NCBI GenBank assembly: GCA_028692205.1
Contig: JAQUXV010000180.1
Location: 1-5,941 of the forward strand
Source: Eubacteriales bacterium
GTDB taxonomy: Bacteria; Bacillota_A; Clostridia; Christensenellales; Aristaeellaceae
Direction: 5' to 3'
Length of the DNA stretch: 5,941 bases
A program made the position numbers and the translations under genes. A model generated the notes under the pieces. The model was not told the DNA's origin. It worked only from the letters and a program-made list of their open reading frames with translations, and made no database searches. Shown one piece after another: positions 1 to 5,821 of this stretch. How positions within the stretch are numbered: position 1 is the stretch's first letter; the number at the start of each line of letters is the position of its first letter.

Positions 1-1188
1 CTGGGCGCGGAGGAATTCGGCTTTGCCACCGCCCCGCTGGTAACGATGGGCTGCATTATGATGCGTGTTTGCAATCTGGACAGCTGCCCCGCGGGCGTAG
101 CCACCCAGAACCCGGAACTCCGTAAGCGCTTCAAGGGCAAGCCGGAGTATATCATCTCCTTTATGCACTTCATCGCGCAGGAATTGCGGGAGATTATGGC
201 ACAGCTTGGTTTCCGCACGCTGGATGAAATGGTGGGCCGCGTGGATATGCTGAAAAAGCGCGAGGACCTTGCCAACTGGAAACAGCAGGCAGTGGACCTT
301 ACGCCGGTGCTGTACGCGCCGGAAGGCTTTATCGACGAGCCGCGCCACGCAAGCCAGAAACAGCATTCGCTGCTCGGACACACAATGGACGAAGCGATTC
401 TGGAAGTGCTGGCAATGCCTGCGCTGAACCGGGAACGCGATGTGGTGGCGGCGCTGCCGATCCACAATACCGACCGTGCGGCGGGCACCATACTGGGCAG
501 CGAGCTTACGCTCCGCTACGGTGAAGACGGGCTGCCGGAAAACTCCATCCATGTGGATTTCAGCGGCAGCGCAGGCCAGAGCTTCGGCGCGTTCCTGCCC
601 AAGGGCATTACCTTCTCGCTGGAAGGCGACTGCAACGACTATATGGGCAAGGGCCTTTCCGGCGGCATCCTGAGTGTGCGGCCCCCGAAGGAAAGCACGT
701 TCCTGCCGCAGGATAACATCATCACCGGCAATGTGGCGCTCTACGGCGCGACCGGCGGCGAAGTGTATGTGTCCGGCGTGGCGGGCGAACGCTTCTGCGT
801 ACGCAACAGCGGCGCGTTGGCGGTGGTGGAAGGCGTGGGCGACCATGGTTGCGAGTACATGACTGGCGGCCGCGTGGTAGTGCTGGGCAAAACGGGCCGT
901 AACTTTGCGGCGGGCATGAGCGGCGGCATCGCCTACGTGTTCGACGCCGACAGTTCTTTCACGTTGCGCTGCAACACGGAAATGGTCAGCCTGGAACGGC
1001 TGGACGACCCCGACGAGGAGATTCAGGTGAAACAATGGATTCAGCAGCACGTGCGGTATACCGGCAGCCCGTTGGGCAAGGAAATGATTGCCCAGTGGGG
1101 CTCCGCGGTGACTCGCTTTATTAAGGTCATCCCGATTGAATACAAGCGGCACCTGATGCAGCAAAAGGAGGCGCGCAGCAATGGGTAA
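1..1188 (+). CDS. gltB: Glutamate synthase large subunit (GltB), C-terminal part, 5' end outside window
   Basis: Large subunit of glutamate synthase (GOGAT). The holoenzyme transfers the amide nitrogen of glutamine to 2-oxoglutarate, giving two glutamates, in the cytoplasm. The frame is open from base 1, so these are the last 395 residues of a protein that is usually about 1500 aa; the glutaminase domain and most of the FMN synthase domain lie to the left. Residues 1-60 hold the end of the synthase domain, with Cys18, Cys24 and Cys29 (CX5CX4C) in a GCIMMRVCNLDSCP context, the expected ligands of the 3Fe-4S cluster. From about residue 189 to 310 there are repeated Gly-rich turns (GSAGQSFGAF, GATGGEVYVSG, GKTGRNFAAGMSGG), typical of the GXGXG beta-helix domain. 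The internal ATG at 46 is not the start, because conserved GltB sequence continues upstream of it. The stop codon overlaps gltD by 8 nt. No frameshift or missing residue is seen. Confidence 0.97.
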   Translation: MGAEEFGFATAPLVTMGCIMMRVCNLDSCPAGVATQNPELRKRFKGKPEYIISFMHFIAQELREIMAQLGFRTLDEMVGRVDMLKKREDLANWKQQAVDLTPVLYAPEGFIDEPRHASQKQHSLLGHTMDEAILEVLAMPALNRERDVVAALPIHNTDRAAGTILGSELTLRYGEDGLPENSIHVDFSGSAGQSFGAFLPKGITFSLEGDCNDYMGKGLSGGILSVRPPKESTFLPQDNIITGNVALYGATGGEVYVSGVAGERFCVRNSGALAVVEGVGDHGCEYMTGGRVVVLGKTGRNFAAGMSGGIAYVFDADSSFTLRCNTEMVSLERLDDPDEEIQVKQWIQQHVRYTGSPLGKEMIAQWGSAVTRFIKVIPIEYKRHLMQQKEARSNG

Positions 1189-2647
1189 GTTAATGGGCTT
1201 TATGGAATATGATCGTTGCCTGCCGCCCGACCGTGATCCGCTGGAGCGGATTAAAGACTGGGACGAGATTCATGCAGAGCTGCCTTTGGAAGCGCAGCTG
1301 GAACAGGCGGGCCGCTGCATGTACTGCGGCGTTCCCTTCTGCCACAGCGGCATCAGCCTGAAGGGCGTGCCGACCGGCTGCCCGCTGGGCAACCTGATTC
1401 CCGAATGGAACGATCTGCTGTACCGGCAGGAGTGGGACGCGGCGGTGGATCGCTTGCTGCGCACCATCAGTTTCCCGGAGTTCACCGGCCGCGTCTGCCC
1501 GGCGCTTTGCGAGGGCGCGTGTACCTGCGGCATTCACCAGCCGATGGTGACCATCCGCCAGAATGAATTGACGCTGATTGAACGCGCTTTCGAAACCGGG
1601 CATATGAAACCGCAGATACCGGAAAAACGTTCCGGCAAACGTGTGGCGGTCATCGGCTCCGGCCCTGCGGGCCTTGCCTGCGCAAACTGGCTGAACCGTT
1701 ACGGCCATAACGTGACCGTGTTCGAGCGCGCAGACCGCATTGGCGGTCTGCTGATGTACGGTATTCCTAACATGAAACTGGACAAGACGATCATTGACCG
1801 CCGCGTGAACCTGATGCGAGAAGAAGGCGTGGAGTTTGTGACGGACGCGCACATCGGCGTTGACCGGTCTGCCGAAGCGCTGCTGAAAGAGTACAACGCC
1901 GTCGTGCTATGCTGCGGCAGCACCACGCCGCGCAACCTCACCATTCCTGGCCGCGAAGGCGCGGGCGTTGCGTTTGCGGTGGACTACCTGACCGCGAGCA
2001 CCAAGCACCTGCTGGATCCCAAGCAGGCGCTGCCGGACGAGCTGAACGCTAAAAATAAACATGTGGTGATTATCGGCGGCGGCGATACGGGCACCGACTG
2101 TGTTGGAACGGCGCTTCGGCAAGGCTGCCGCAGCGTACACCAGCTTGAAATTATGCCTAAGCCCGCCGAGGAACGTACCGAGCAGAACCCGTGGCCGGAA
2201 TATCCGCGCGTCCTGAAAACCGATTACGCGCAGCAAGAGGCCATCGCCAAATACGGCGACGATCCCCGCCAGTACCTGATCAGCGCCCGTGAAATTGAGC
2301 GCGACGAGAAAGGTGCGATTCGGGCTGTGGTTACGGATAACATCCGCTGGGTAAAGGGTGCGAACGGCCGGATGACCCCTGAGGTTGTTGAAGGGACGGC
2401 GCGCAAATGGTCTGCCGATCTGGTGCTGATCGCCATGGGCTTCACCGGCCCGGAGGAAACGCTGGTAGACGCGTTTGGCCTGCCGCGTGACGCCCGCACA
2501 AACGTTGTGGCGGATAATTACCGCACCGAGCGCAAAGGCGTGTTCGTCGCAGGTGATATGCACAGCGGCCAAAGCCTTGTGGTACGCGCCATGAACGAAG
2601 GCCAGATGGCGGCGACCGCCTGCCACGAGTACCTCAGCCGCCAGTAA
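1181..2647 (+). CDS. gltD: Glutamate synthase small subunit (GltD)
   Basis: Small, flavin- and iron-sulfur-containing subunit. It oxidises NAD(P)H and passes electrons through FAD and 4Fe-4S clusters to the FMN site of GltB. The 488 aa are full length for the family. The start MGKLMGFMEYDRCLPPDRDP is the usual GltD N terminus, and AAAAGGAGG at 1163-1171 lies 9 nt before the ATG. The N-terminal ferredoxin-like part has cysteines at 46, 49, 54 and 67 and again at 106, 110, 114 and 116 (CPALCEGAC), fitting two 4Fe-4S clusters. GSGPAG at 159-164 is the FAD-binding Rossmann motif and GGGDTG at 299-304 the NAD(P)-binding one. VFVAGDMHSGQSLVVRA near 454-470 is the C-terminal flavin-contact motif. 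The start lies inside the end of gltB, so the two are probably translationally coupled. Cofactor preference (NADPH or NADH) cannot be read from this sequence with certainty. Confidence 0.97.
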   Translation: MGKLMGFMEYDRCLPPDRDPLERIKDWDEIHAELPLEAQLEQAGRCMYCGVPFCHSGISLKGVPTGCPLGNLIPEWNDLLYRQEWDAAVDRLLRTISFPEFTGRVCPALCEGACTCGIHQPMVTIRQNELTLIERAFETGHMKPQIPEKRSGKRVAVIGSGPAGLACANWLNRYGHNVTVFERADRIGGLLMYGIPNMKLDKTIIDRRVNLMREEGVEFVTDAHIGVDRSAEALLKEYNAVVLCCGSTTPRNLTIPGREGAGVAFAVDYLTASTKHLLDPKQALPDELNAKNKHVVIIGGGDTGTDCVGTALRQGCRSVHQLEIMPKPAEERTEQNPWPEYPRVLKTDYAQQEAIAKYGDDPRQYLISAREIERDEKGAIRAVVTDNIRWVKGANGRMTPEVVEGTARKWSADLVLIAMGFTGPEETLVDAFGLPRDARTNVVADNYRTERKGVFVAGDMHSGQSLVVRAMNEGQMAATACHEYLSRQ

Positions 2648-2673
2648 ACCACACTCGCCGAAAAGAATTTATA

Positions 2674-2727
2674 CCGCCCGGATGCGCACCTCTTGAAAAG
2701 CAGGAGGCGTTATCCGGGCGGCTTTTT
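2674..2727 (+). terminator. Rho-independent terminator after gltBD
   Basis: A perfect 10-bp GC-rich stem, CCGCCCGGAT (2674-2683) with ATCCGGGCGG (2712-2721), is followed by C and TTTTT. The stem can continue inward with small bulges: GCG at 2684-2686 with CGT at 2708-2710, and CCTC at 2689-2692 with GAGG at 2704-2707, leaving an 11-nt loop. It lies 26 nt after the gltD stop and before the next promoter, so it separates gltBD from the DUF951-lepB unit. Confidence 0.9.
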
Positions 2728-2771
2728 CTGTGACAAAACGGTAAACACGTAAACCGCGCGTGCCTGTTTGC

Positions 2772-2800
2772 TTGAAAACGACGGGGGTTGGATGTATAAT
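2772..2800 (+). promoter_or_regulatory. Sigma-A-type promoter for DUF951-lepB
   Basis: TTGAAA at 2772-2777 (5 of 6 to consensus), a 17-bp spacer, and a perfect TATAAT at 2795-2800. Transcription would start near 2807. This leaves a leader of about 28 nt that contains the GGAGGTG ribosome binding site of the DUF951 gene. The position also supports the downstream GTG start, because an ATG at 2760 would lie upstream of the transcript. Confidence 0.85.
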
Positions 2801-2834
2801 GCAACTAATGCTTGCCTTTGGGAGGTGGCCCGCG

Positions 2835-3065
2835 GTGGAGGAAATCCGGCTTGGGGATATCGTTCAGATGCGTAAGGCTCATCCCTGCGGAAGCGACCAA
2901 TGGAAAGTGATCCGTATCGGAGCGGATATAAAAATGAAGTGTTTGGGCTGCGGCCGTATTGTGATGCTGGAACGCGCTGTTTTCGTGAAGCGGCGTAAAA
3001 AGGTGATTGAGCAAGGCCCGGTGCCCGAAGCGGAAACACTGAAAAAGATGACTCAACAGCCGTAA
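2835..3065 (+). CDS. Small DUF951-family protein with zinc-ribbon-like cysteines
   Basis: A 76-aa protein that I recognise as DUF951, a small family of unknown function common in Firmicutes. Conserved features are LGDIVQMRKAHPCGSDQW (residues 6-23) and DIKMKCLGCGRIVML (31-45). His16, Cys18 and the CLGC pair at 36/39 could bind a metal, but this is inference. The C terminus after a basic stretch (VKRRKK) is about 20 residues of low conservation. I chose the GTG at 2835 because GGAGGTG at 2821-2827 sits 7 nt before it, family similarity starts there, and the promoter -10 at 2795-2800 lies downstream of the in-frame ATG at 2760. lepB starts 14 nt after the stop and they are probably co-transcribed. 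Nothing in the sequence shows its molecular role. Confidence 0.88.
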   Translation: MEEIRLGDIVQMRKAHPCGSDQWKVIRIGADIKMKCLGCGRIVMLERAVFVKRRKKVIEQGPVPEAETLKKMTQQP

Positions 3066-3079
3066 GGAGGCAAACCGAT

Positions 3080-3772
3080 ATGCAGACGGATAACGGAAAG
3101 AAGCCGGAAACAAGCGAAACGGAAGAAAAAGCGCAGGTTGAAGCGAGCGAGCCGGTAGAAAGCGCTGAAACGGAGGCTAAGGCGGAAACAGCCGAAGTAA
3201 CGGGGGAAGCCGTGCCCACAAAGGAAAAGAAGAAAAAGAAAGTGAAAAAAGAAATTTTGAGCTGGATTCTCACCCTTGGCTCCGCCGTGGTGATCGCGTT
3301 GCTGATTCGCACTTTTCTGTTCGAGCCTATCCGCGTAGACGGGCAAAGCATGTGCGATACGCTTCAGGATAAGGAAATCATGTTTGTTACCAAGCCGGAG
3401 TATATCTTTGGCGAACCCCAGCGCGGTGACGTGGTTATCTGCAAATATCCCGGGCGAACCGAGAACTTTGTGAAGCGGCTGATGGGCGTTCCGGGAGACA
3501 CGCTGGAAATTAGAGACAATGTCGTTTACCTGAACGGCGAGGCGTTGGACGAACCGTATCTGACCCCGACACGCAACGATGACGGCTTCTCCATGGATGC
3601 GATCACCCTTGAGGACGGCCAATATTTTGTAATGGGCGATAACCGTGACAACAGCCACGATTGCCGCAATTACTATGGTTACGGCAAACCGACAACGCTG
3701 TCGAGAAGCCAGATTATCGGCCATGTGCGCTGTGTGCTTTTCCCATTCAGCGATATCCGGGGCATCGAATAG
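3080..3772 (+). CDS. lepB: Signal peptidase I with long charged N-terminal extension
   Basis: Membrane-bound serine protease that removes signal peptides from exported proteins on the outer face of the cytoplasmic membrane. The 230 aa start at ATG with AAGGAGG at 3064-3070, 9 nt upstream. Residues 1-47 are rich in Glu, Ala and Thr with imperfect ETE(E/A)KA repeats. Residues 48-58 are a lysine run (KEKKKKKVKKE), and residues 59-80 form one membrane helix, giving an N-in, catalytic-domain-out topology. The S26 boxes follow: VDGQSMCDTL with nucleophile Ser90; RGDVVICKYP (115-124); FVKRLMGVPGD with general base Lys133; and MGDNRDNSHDCR at 185-196. In the last box most homologues have Ser where this one has Cys195. 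The catalytic dyad is intact, so activity is expected. The acidic and basic tail before the helix is longer than the usual cytosolic stub. A strong terminator follows. Confidence 0.95.
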   Translation: MQTDNGKKPETSETEEKAQVEASEPVESAETEAKAETAEVTGEAVPTKEKKKKKVKKEILSWILTLGSAVVIALLIRTFLFEPIRVDGQSMCDTLQDKEIMFVTKPEYIFGEPQRGDVVICKYPGRTENFVKRLMGVPGDTLEIRDNVVYLNGEALDEPYLTPTRNDDGFSMDAITLEDGQYFVMGDNRDNSHDCRNYYGYGKPTTLSRSQIIGHVRCVLFPFSDIRGIE

Positions 3773-3791
3773 CACCGAACCTTACAATGCA

Positions 3792-3833
3792 AACAGCGCC
3801 CTTTCCCCGTAAGAGTGGGGAAAGGGCGCTGTT
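3792..3833. terminator. Probable bidirectional terminator between lepB and DUF554
   Basis: A perfect 17-bp stem pairs 3792-3808 (AACAGCGCCCTTTCCCC) with 3817-3833, with an 8-nt loop (GTAAGAGT). The genes on either side converge on it: lepB ends 19 nt to the left and DUF554 ends 18 nt to the right. On the + strand the stem is followed by a G/T run (GTTGTTG) rather than pure T. On the - strand a short TTTG follows. The very stable stem and the convergent layout suggest termination in both directions, although neither T tract is ideal. Confidence 0.8.
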
Positions 3834-3851
3834 GTTGTTGCAATTTGGGCT

Positions 3852-4547
3852 TCAGCCGAAGAGGCTGACAATCGGGAAATAAAGGAACGGAATGAAAACA
3901 GCAGGCAGCAGATCAGCGACCTTAATCTCGGTTTTCAGAAGCATGTTGATGCCGATGCCGACGATCAGCAACCCTCCGACCGAGCTCATCTCCTGAATAA
4001 CCATATCGCTCAGCAGCGGCGCAACCAGATTCCCCAGAAGCGCGATAGCGCCCTGATAGAGTAGAACCGGCACAGCTGAAAGCATCACACCGGGCCCCAG
4101 CGCGCTTGCAAAGACAATGGAGGCTACGCCGTCGAGTGCGGATTTGGCAATCAGCGTGCTGTGGTCGCCGCGGATGCCGCTGTCCAGTGCGCCGACTACG
4201 GCCATTGCGCCTACGCAGAAAACCAGACTTGCCGTAACAAAGGCTTTTGCGAATGTATTTTCGCCGTCGTTACTGCGCACCAGCTTGCGCTGCGCATATG
4301 CGCCCAGGTCGTTCAAGCGCTTTTCGATGCCCAACAGGGAGCCGATAACGCCGCCGACCACAACGGAAAGAATCATCAGAAGCGTATTGTCGGTTTTCAA
4401 CGCGCCGTTCAGCCCAATCAGGATTACGCAAAGGCCCAAACCCTGCATGACCACATCCGCGATATTCTTACGAAACCCGCGTTTTAACAGCAACCCAAGC
4501 GAAGACCCGACAAGGATCGCCGCAACATTTATCAAGGTGCCGATCAA
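3852..4547 (-). CDS. DUF554 family integral membrane protein
   Basis: A 231-aa polytopic membrane protein of the DUF554 family (E. coli YqgA and B. subtilis YdfK belong here), whose function is not established. Hydrophobic segments lie near residues 2-21, 32-50, 54-73, 102-121, 136-173, 189-204 and 211-230. The stretch from about 128 to 158 (DHSTLIAKSALDG, then SIVFASALGPGVMLSA) matches the most conserved part of the family. I place the start at TTG 4547: the protein then begins with the usual (M)IGTLINVAAI, and GGAGGG at 4554-4559 is 6 nt upstream. The frame extends to an ATG at 4613, but those extra 22 residues cross the rpmA terminator hairpin and do not look like the family. It lies 85 nt downstream of rpmA on the same strand, so read-through expression is possible. 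It may transport a small solute, but nothing here shows that. Confidence 0.87.
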   Translation of the reverse strand: MIGTLINVAAILVGSSLGLLLKRGFRKNIADVVMQGLGLCVILIGLNGALKTDNTLLMILSVVVGGVIGSLLGIEKRLNDLGAYAQRKLVRSNDGENTFAKAFVTASLVFCVGAMAVVGALDSGIRGDHSTLIAKSALDGVASIVFASALGPGVMLSAVPVLLYQGAIALLGNLVAPLLSDMVIQEMSSVGGLLIVGIGINMLLKTEIKVADLLPAVFIPFLYFPIVSLFG

Positions 4548-4588
4548 GGTCAACCCTCCAACGCCGGCTTTGCCGGTATATAATGAAA

Positions 4589-4610
4589 GAGCGCGGGGTG
4601 ACCCACGCTC
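4589..4610 (-). terminator. Terminator hairpin after rpmA
   Basis: Read on the - strand, GAGCGTGGG (4610-4602) pairs with CCCGCGCTC (4597-4589) in a 9-bp stem with one T-G wobble and a 4-nt TCAC loop. The sequence TCTTTCATTATATA follows. It lies 22 nt past the rpmA stop. The T tract is broken, so it may be only partly efficient. The AT-rich run after it (ATTATATA) could also serve as a -10 for DUF554, but I see no convincing -35 at 17 bp. Confidence 0.6.
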
Positions 4611-4632
4611 CAAAATGCTTTGCCGGGAGAGT

Positions 4633-4920
4633 TTACTGTACGTTCTCGACGGGGTAAACGCTCACTTTTTTCTTGTCGCGGCCCATACGCTCGAAGCGGA
4701 CGATGCCGTTGGTGAGGGCGAAAAGCGTGTCATCCTTGCCGATGCCCACGTTCAGACCCGGATGGATGTGCGTGCCGCGCTGGCGAACCAGAATGTTGCC
4801 GGCCAGAGAGTACTGCCCGTCGGCACGCTTGGCGCCGAGGCGTTTGCTTTCGCTGTCGCGCCCGTTGCGCGTGGAACCCATACCTTTTTTATGAGCGAAA
4901 AACTGTAAATTCAGCTTCAT
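4633..4920 (-). CDS. rpmA: 50S ribosomal protein L27, with cleavable N-terminal extension
   Basis: L27 sits in the large ribosomal subunit, and its N terminus reaches toward the peptidyl-transferase centre. The 95 aa include [20 protein letters not shown], then [17 protein letters not shown] and a typical L27 core to the end. The first eight residues are the Firmicute-type extension. By analogy with S. aureus, Prp cleaves after Phe7-Phe8, leaving Ala9-His-Lys-Lys-Gly as the mature N terminus. The start overlaps the prp stop by 4 nt (ATGA), and GGGAGG lies about 8 nt upstream inside prp. It is the last gene of the rplU-prp-rpmA operon, and a hairpin terminator follows. Confidence 0.97.
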   Translation of the reverse strand: MKLNLQFFAHKKGMGSTRNGRDSESKRLGAKRADGQYSLAGNILVRQRGTHIHPGLNVGIGKDDTLFALTNGIVRFERMGRDKKKVSVYPVENVQ

Positions 4921-5261
4921 GGTGATTTCCTCCCATTTTCGATGTTGAGTGTTACCTGCCGCGGATACTCATGGGAAATATCCGAAAGTCCCAATAAGGT
5001 GGTACGAAGGATAATCTGCGCGTCTCGCGCTTTGGAGCCCTCCGAACCGGGAAGCTCCACCGCGATCAACGCCTTTGCTTCGTCGACTATGAGCGTTGGG
5101 GTCAGCCCGGCGATCTGCTCGATAGCGTTTACACAGGTCTGCATCAGTATGCTGACCGCCGCGCAAACAATATTCTCGCCCGCCTCAGCTTTACCGGCAT
5201 GGCCGATTGCTTCCAGCCGCGCGATCCGGTCTCCCTCGTAGCGAACCGTAACGCGAGTCAT
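4917..5261 (-). CDS. prp: Ribosomal-processing cysteine protease Prp
   Basis: Small cytoplasmic cysteine protease (YsxB family, formerly DUF464) that removes the N-terminal extension of L27, a step needed for functional ribosomes in Firmicutes that carry the extension. The 114 aa match the family's usual length of about 105-115. The catalytic pair is visible in [19 protein letters not shown]: His21 and Cys33, with the Gly residues around them (Gly20, Gly23, Gly28) conserved in the family. It lies between rplU and rpmA, the standard arrangement. Its ATG shares one base with the rplU stop (TGATG), and its stop overlaps the rpmA start by 4 nt. No strong Shine-Dalgarno sequence is seen directly before the ATG, so translation probably depends on coupling to rplU, which would keep protease levels below those of the ribosomal proteins. 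Confidence 0.95.
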   Translation of the reverse strand: MTRVTVRYEGDRIARLEAIGHAGKAEAGENIVCAAVSILMQTCVNAIEQIAGLTPTLIVDEAKALIAVELPGSEGSKARDAQIILRTTLLGLSDISHEYPRQVTLNIENGRKSP

Positions 5262-5566
5262 CAGCCTACCGCGGTGATTTCCACCTTGGTGTAGTTCTGC
5301 CGGTGACCGGCTTTACGATGATAGTTCTTCTTGCTCTTGTACTTGTAGATGATGATTTTTTCGCCCTTGACCTGGCCGACGACTTTGCCTTCCACCTTCG
5401 CTTCGGCTACGGTGGGGTTGCCGATCTTGACGCCTTCGTCGGAACCGAGCATCAACACGTCGAAGCTAACGGTGGCTTCGGGTTCCTGGTTGAGTTTCTC
5501 GACGTAGATTACGTCGCCCTTGGTTACGCGGTATTGCTTGCCACCCGATACGATCACTGCGTACAT
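5261..5566 (-). CDS. rplU: 50S ribosomal protein L21
   Basis: L21 binds 23S rRNA in the large subunit. The 101 aa are normal length and start MYAVIVSGGKQYRV, the standard L21 N terminus. The C-terminal part KYKSKKNYHRKAGHRQNYTKV (about residues 75-95) is the basic rRNA-binding signature. The frame is open further upstream to 5623, but GGAGGTG at 5574-5580 lies 7 nt before the ATG at 5566 and the extra upstream residues do not resemble L21, so the shorter start is right. It is the first gene of the rplU-prp-rpmA operon, and a structured leader precedes it. Confidence 0.97.
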   Translation of the reverse strand: MYAVIVSGGKQYRVTKGDVIYVEKLNQEPEATVSFDVLMLGSDEGVKIGNPTVAEAKVEGKVVGQVKGEKIIIYKYKSKKNYHRKAGHRQNYTKVEITAVG

Positions 5567-5585
5567 GGCGAAGCACCTCCAATTT

Positions 5586-5650
5586 CCATACTCGCCAAGC
5601 GTGAGGCGGCACCGAAACGGCACACTTAAAACCCCGCTTGTGCGGCTTAC
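5586..5650 (-). ncRNA. Putative L21 (rplU) mRNA leader
   Basis: The untranslated stretch between the rplU promoter and its ribosome binding site folds well on the - strand. The first hairpin is CCGC-ACAA-GCGG (5645-5634). The second is a 7-bp stem of AAGTGTG (5627-5621) with CACGCTT (5603-5597), and it encloses a CCG-TTT-CGG hairpin (5620-5612) and TGCCGCCT. The leader ends in GGCGAG before the GGAGGTG site. Many Firmicutes carry a conserved L21 leader at this place, thought to take part in autoregulation of the operon. The position and the sequence style (CCGCACAAGCGGGG, GCCGCCTCACGCTT) fit it. The assignment is from memory of the element and not from a covariance search. Confidence 0.6.
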
Positions 5651-5656
5651 CGCAAT

Positions 5657-5685
5657 AAGTTACCATAATATGAGATGAATGTCAA
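5657..5685 (-). promoter_or_regulatory. Promoter of the rplU-prp-rpmA operon
   Basis: On the - strand, a perfect TTGACA -35 (5685-5680) and a TAACTT -10 (5662-5657) are 17 bp apart. The weak -10 is preceded by TGG (5665-5663), making an extended -10 (TGnTAACTT). Transcription would start near 5650, about 84 nt before the rplU ATG. A nearby TATTAT at 5671-5666 has no -35 at a suitable distance. Confidence 0.7.
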
Positions 5686-5710
5686 TTGTTTTTGAATGCG
5701 AAGTTGAGCA

Positions 5711-5739
5711 TTGTACAGAATTGTTTCATTATATATAAA
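5711..5739 (+). promoter_or_regulatory. Possible weak upstream promoter (P1) facing the right edge
   Basis: TTGTAC at 5711-5716 and TATAAA at 5734-5739 are 17 bp apart. The -10 matches 5 of 6 and the -35 only 3 of 6, in AT-rich DNA. rRNA operons often have two promoters in tandem, and this would be the upstream one, about 135 bp before the strong promoter. It could also be chance in an AT-rich intergenic region. Confidence 0.35.
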
Positions 5740-5821
5740 CGTACCGGGTTGATGAGGAGCATCCATTTGGAATGGAAGAAGGTGGTAATGAAGTAGGTAC
5801 AACGATTTTCTCTTAAATTTC

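Noticed and set aside
1190..1852. 220-codon frame on the - strand inside gltD
   Set aside because: It is a shadow of the GC-rich gltD coding sequence, with His/Ala/Arg-rich composition and no recognisable domain.
2702..2711. AGGAGG-like ribosome binding site at 2702-2707
   Set aside because: It is part of the terminator hairpin arm and no start codon follows at a useful distance.
2760..2834. ATG at 2760 as the start of the DUF951 gene, adding 25 residues
   Set aside because: The promoter -10 at 2795-2800 lies inside the extension, the extra residues do not resemble the family, and GGAGGTG is ideally placed for the GTG at 2835.
4579..4584. Perfect TATAAT on the + strand
   Set aside because: The hexamer 17 bp upstream (CTCCAA) is not a -35, there is no TGn extension, and no + strand gene follows.
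4117..4908. Long open frame on the + strand opposite DUF554 and rpmA
   Set aside because: It is antisense to two well-supported genes. Its Ser/Pro/Arg-rich composition and its crossing of the rpmA terminator mark it as a shadow frame.
5567..5623. Upstream start for L21 at 5623, adding 19 residues
   Set aside because: The extension crosses the leader and the ribosome binding site, and L21 normally begins at MYAVI.
5642..5653. Hairpin GCGG-TAAG-CCGC that would compete with CCGC-ACAA-GCGG in the rplU leader as a switch
   Set aside because: The two do share CCGC at 5645-5642, but the first arm (5653-5650) lies at or before the predicted transcription start, so it is probably not in the RNA.
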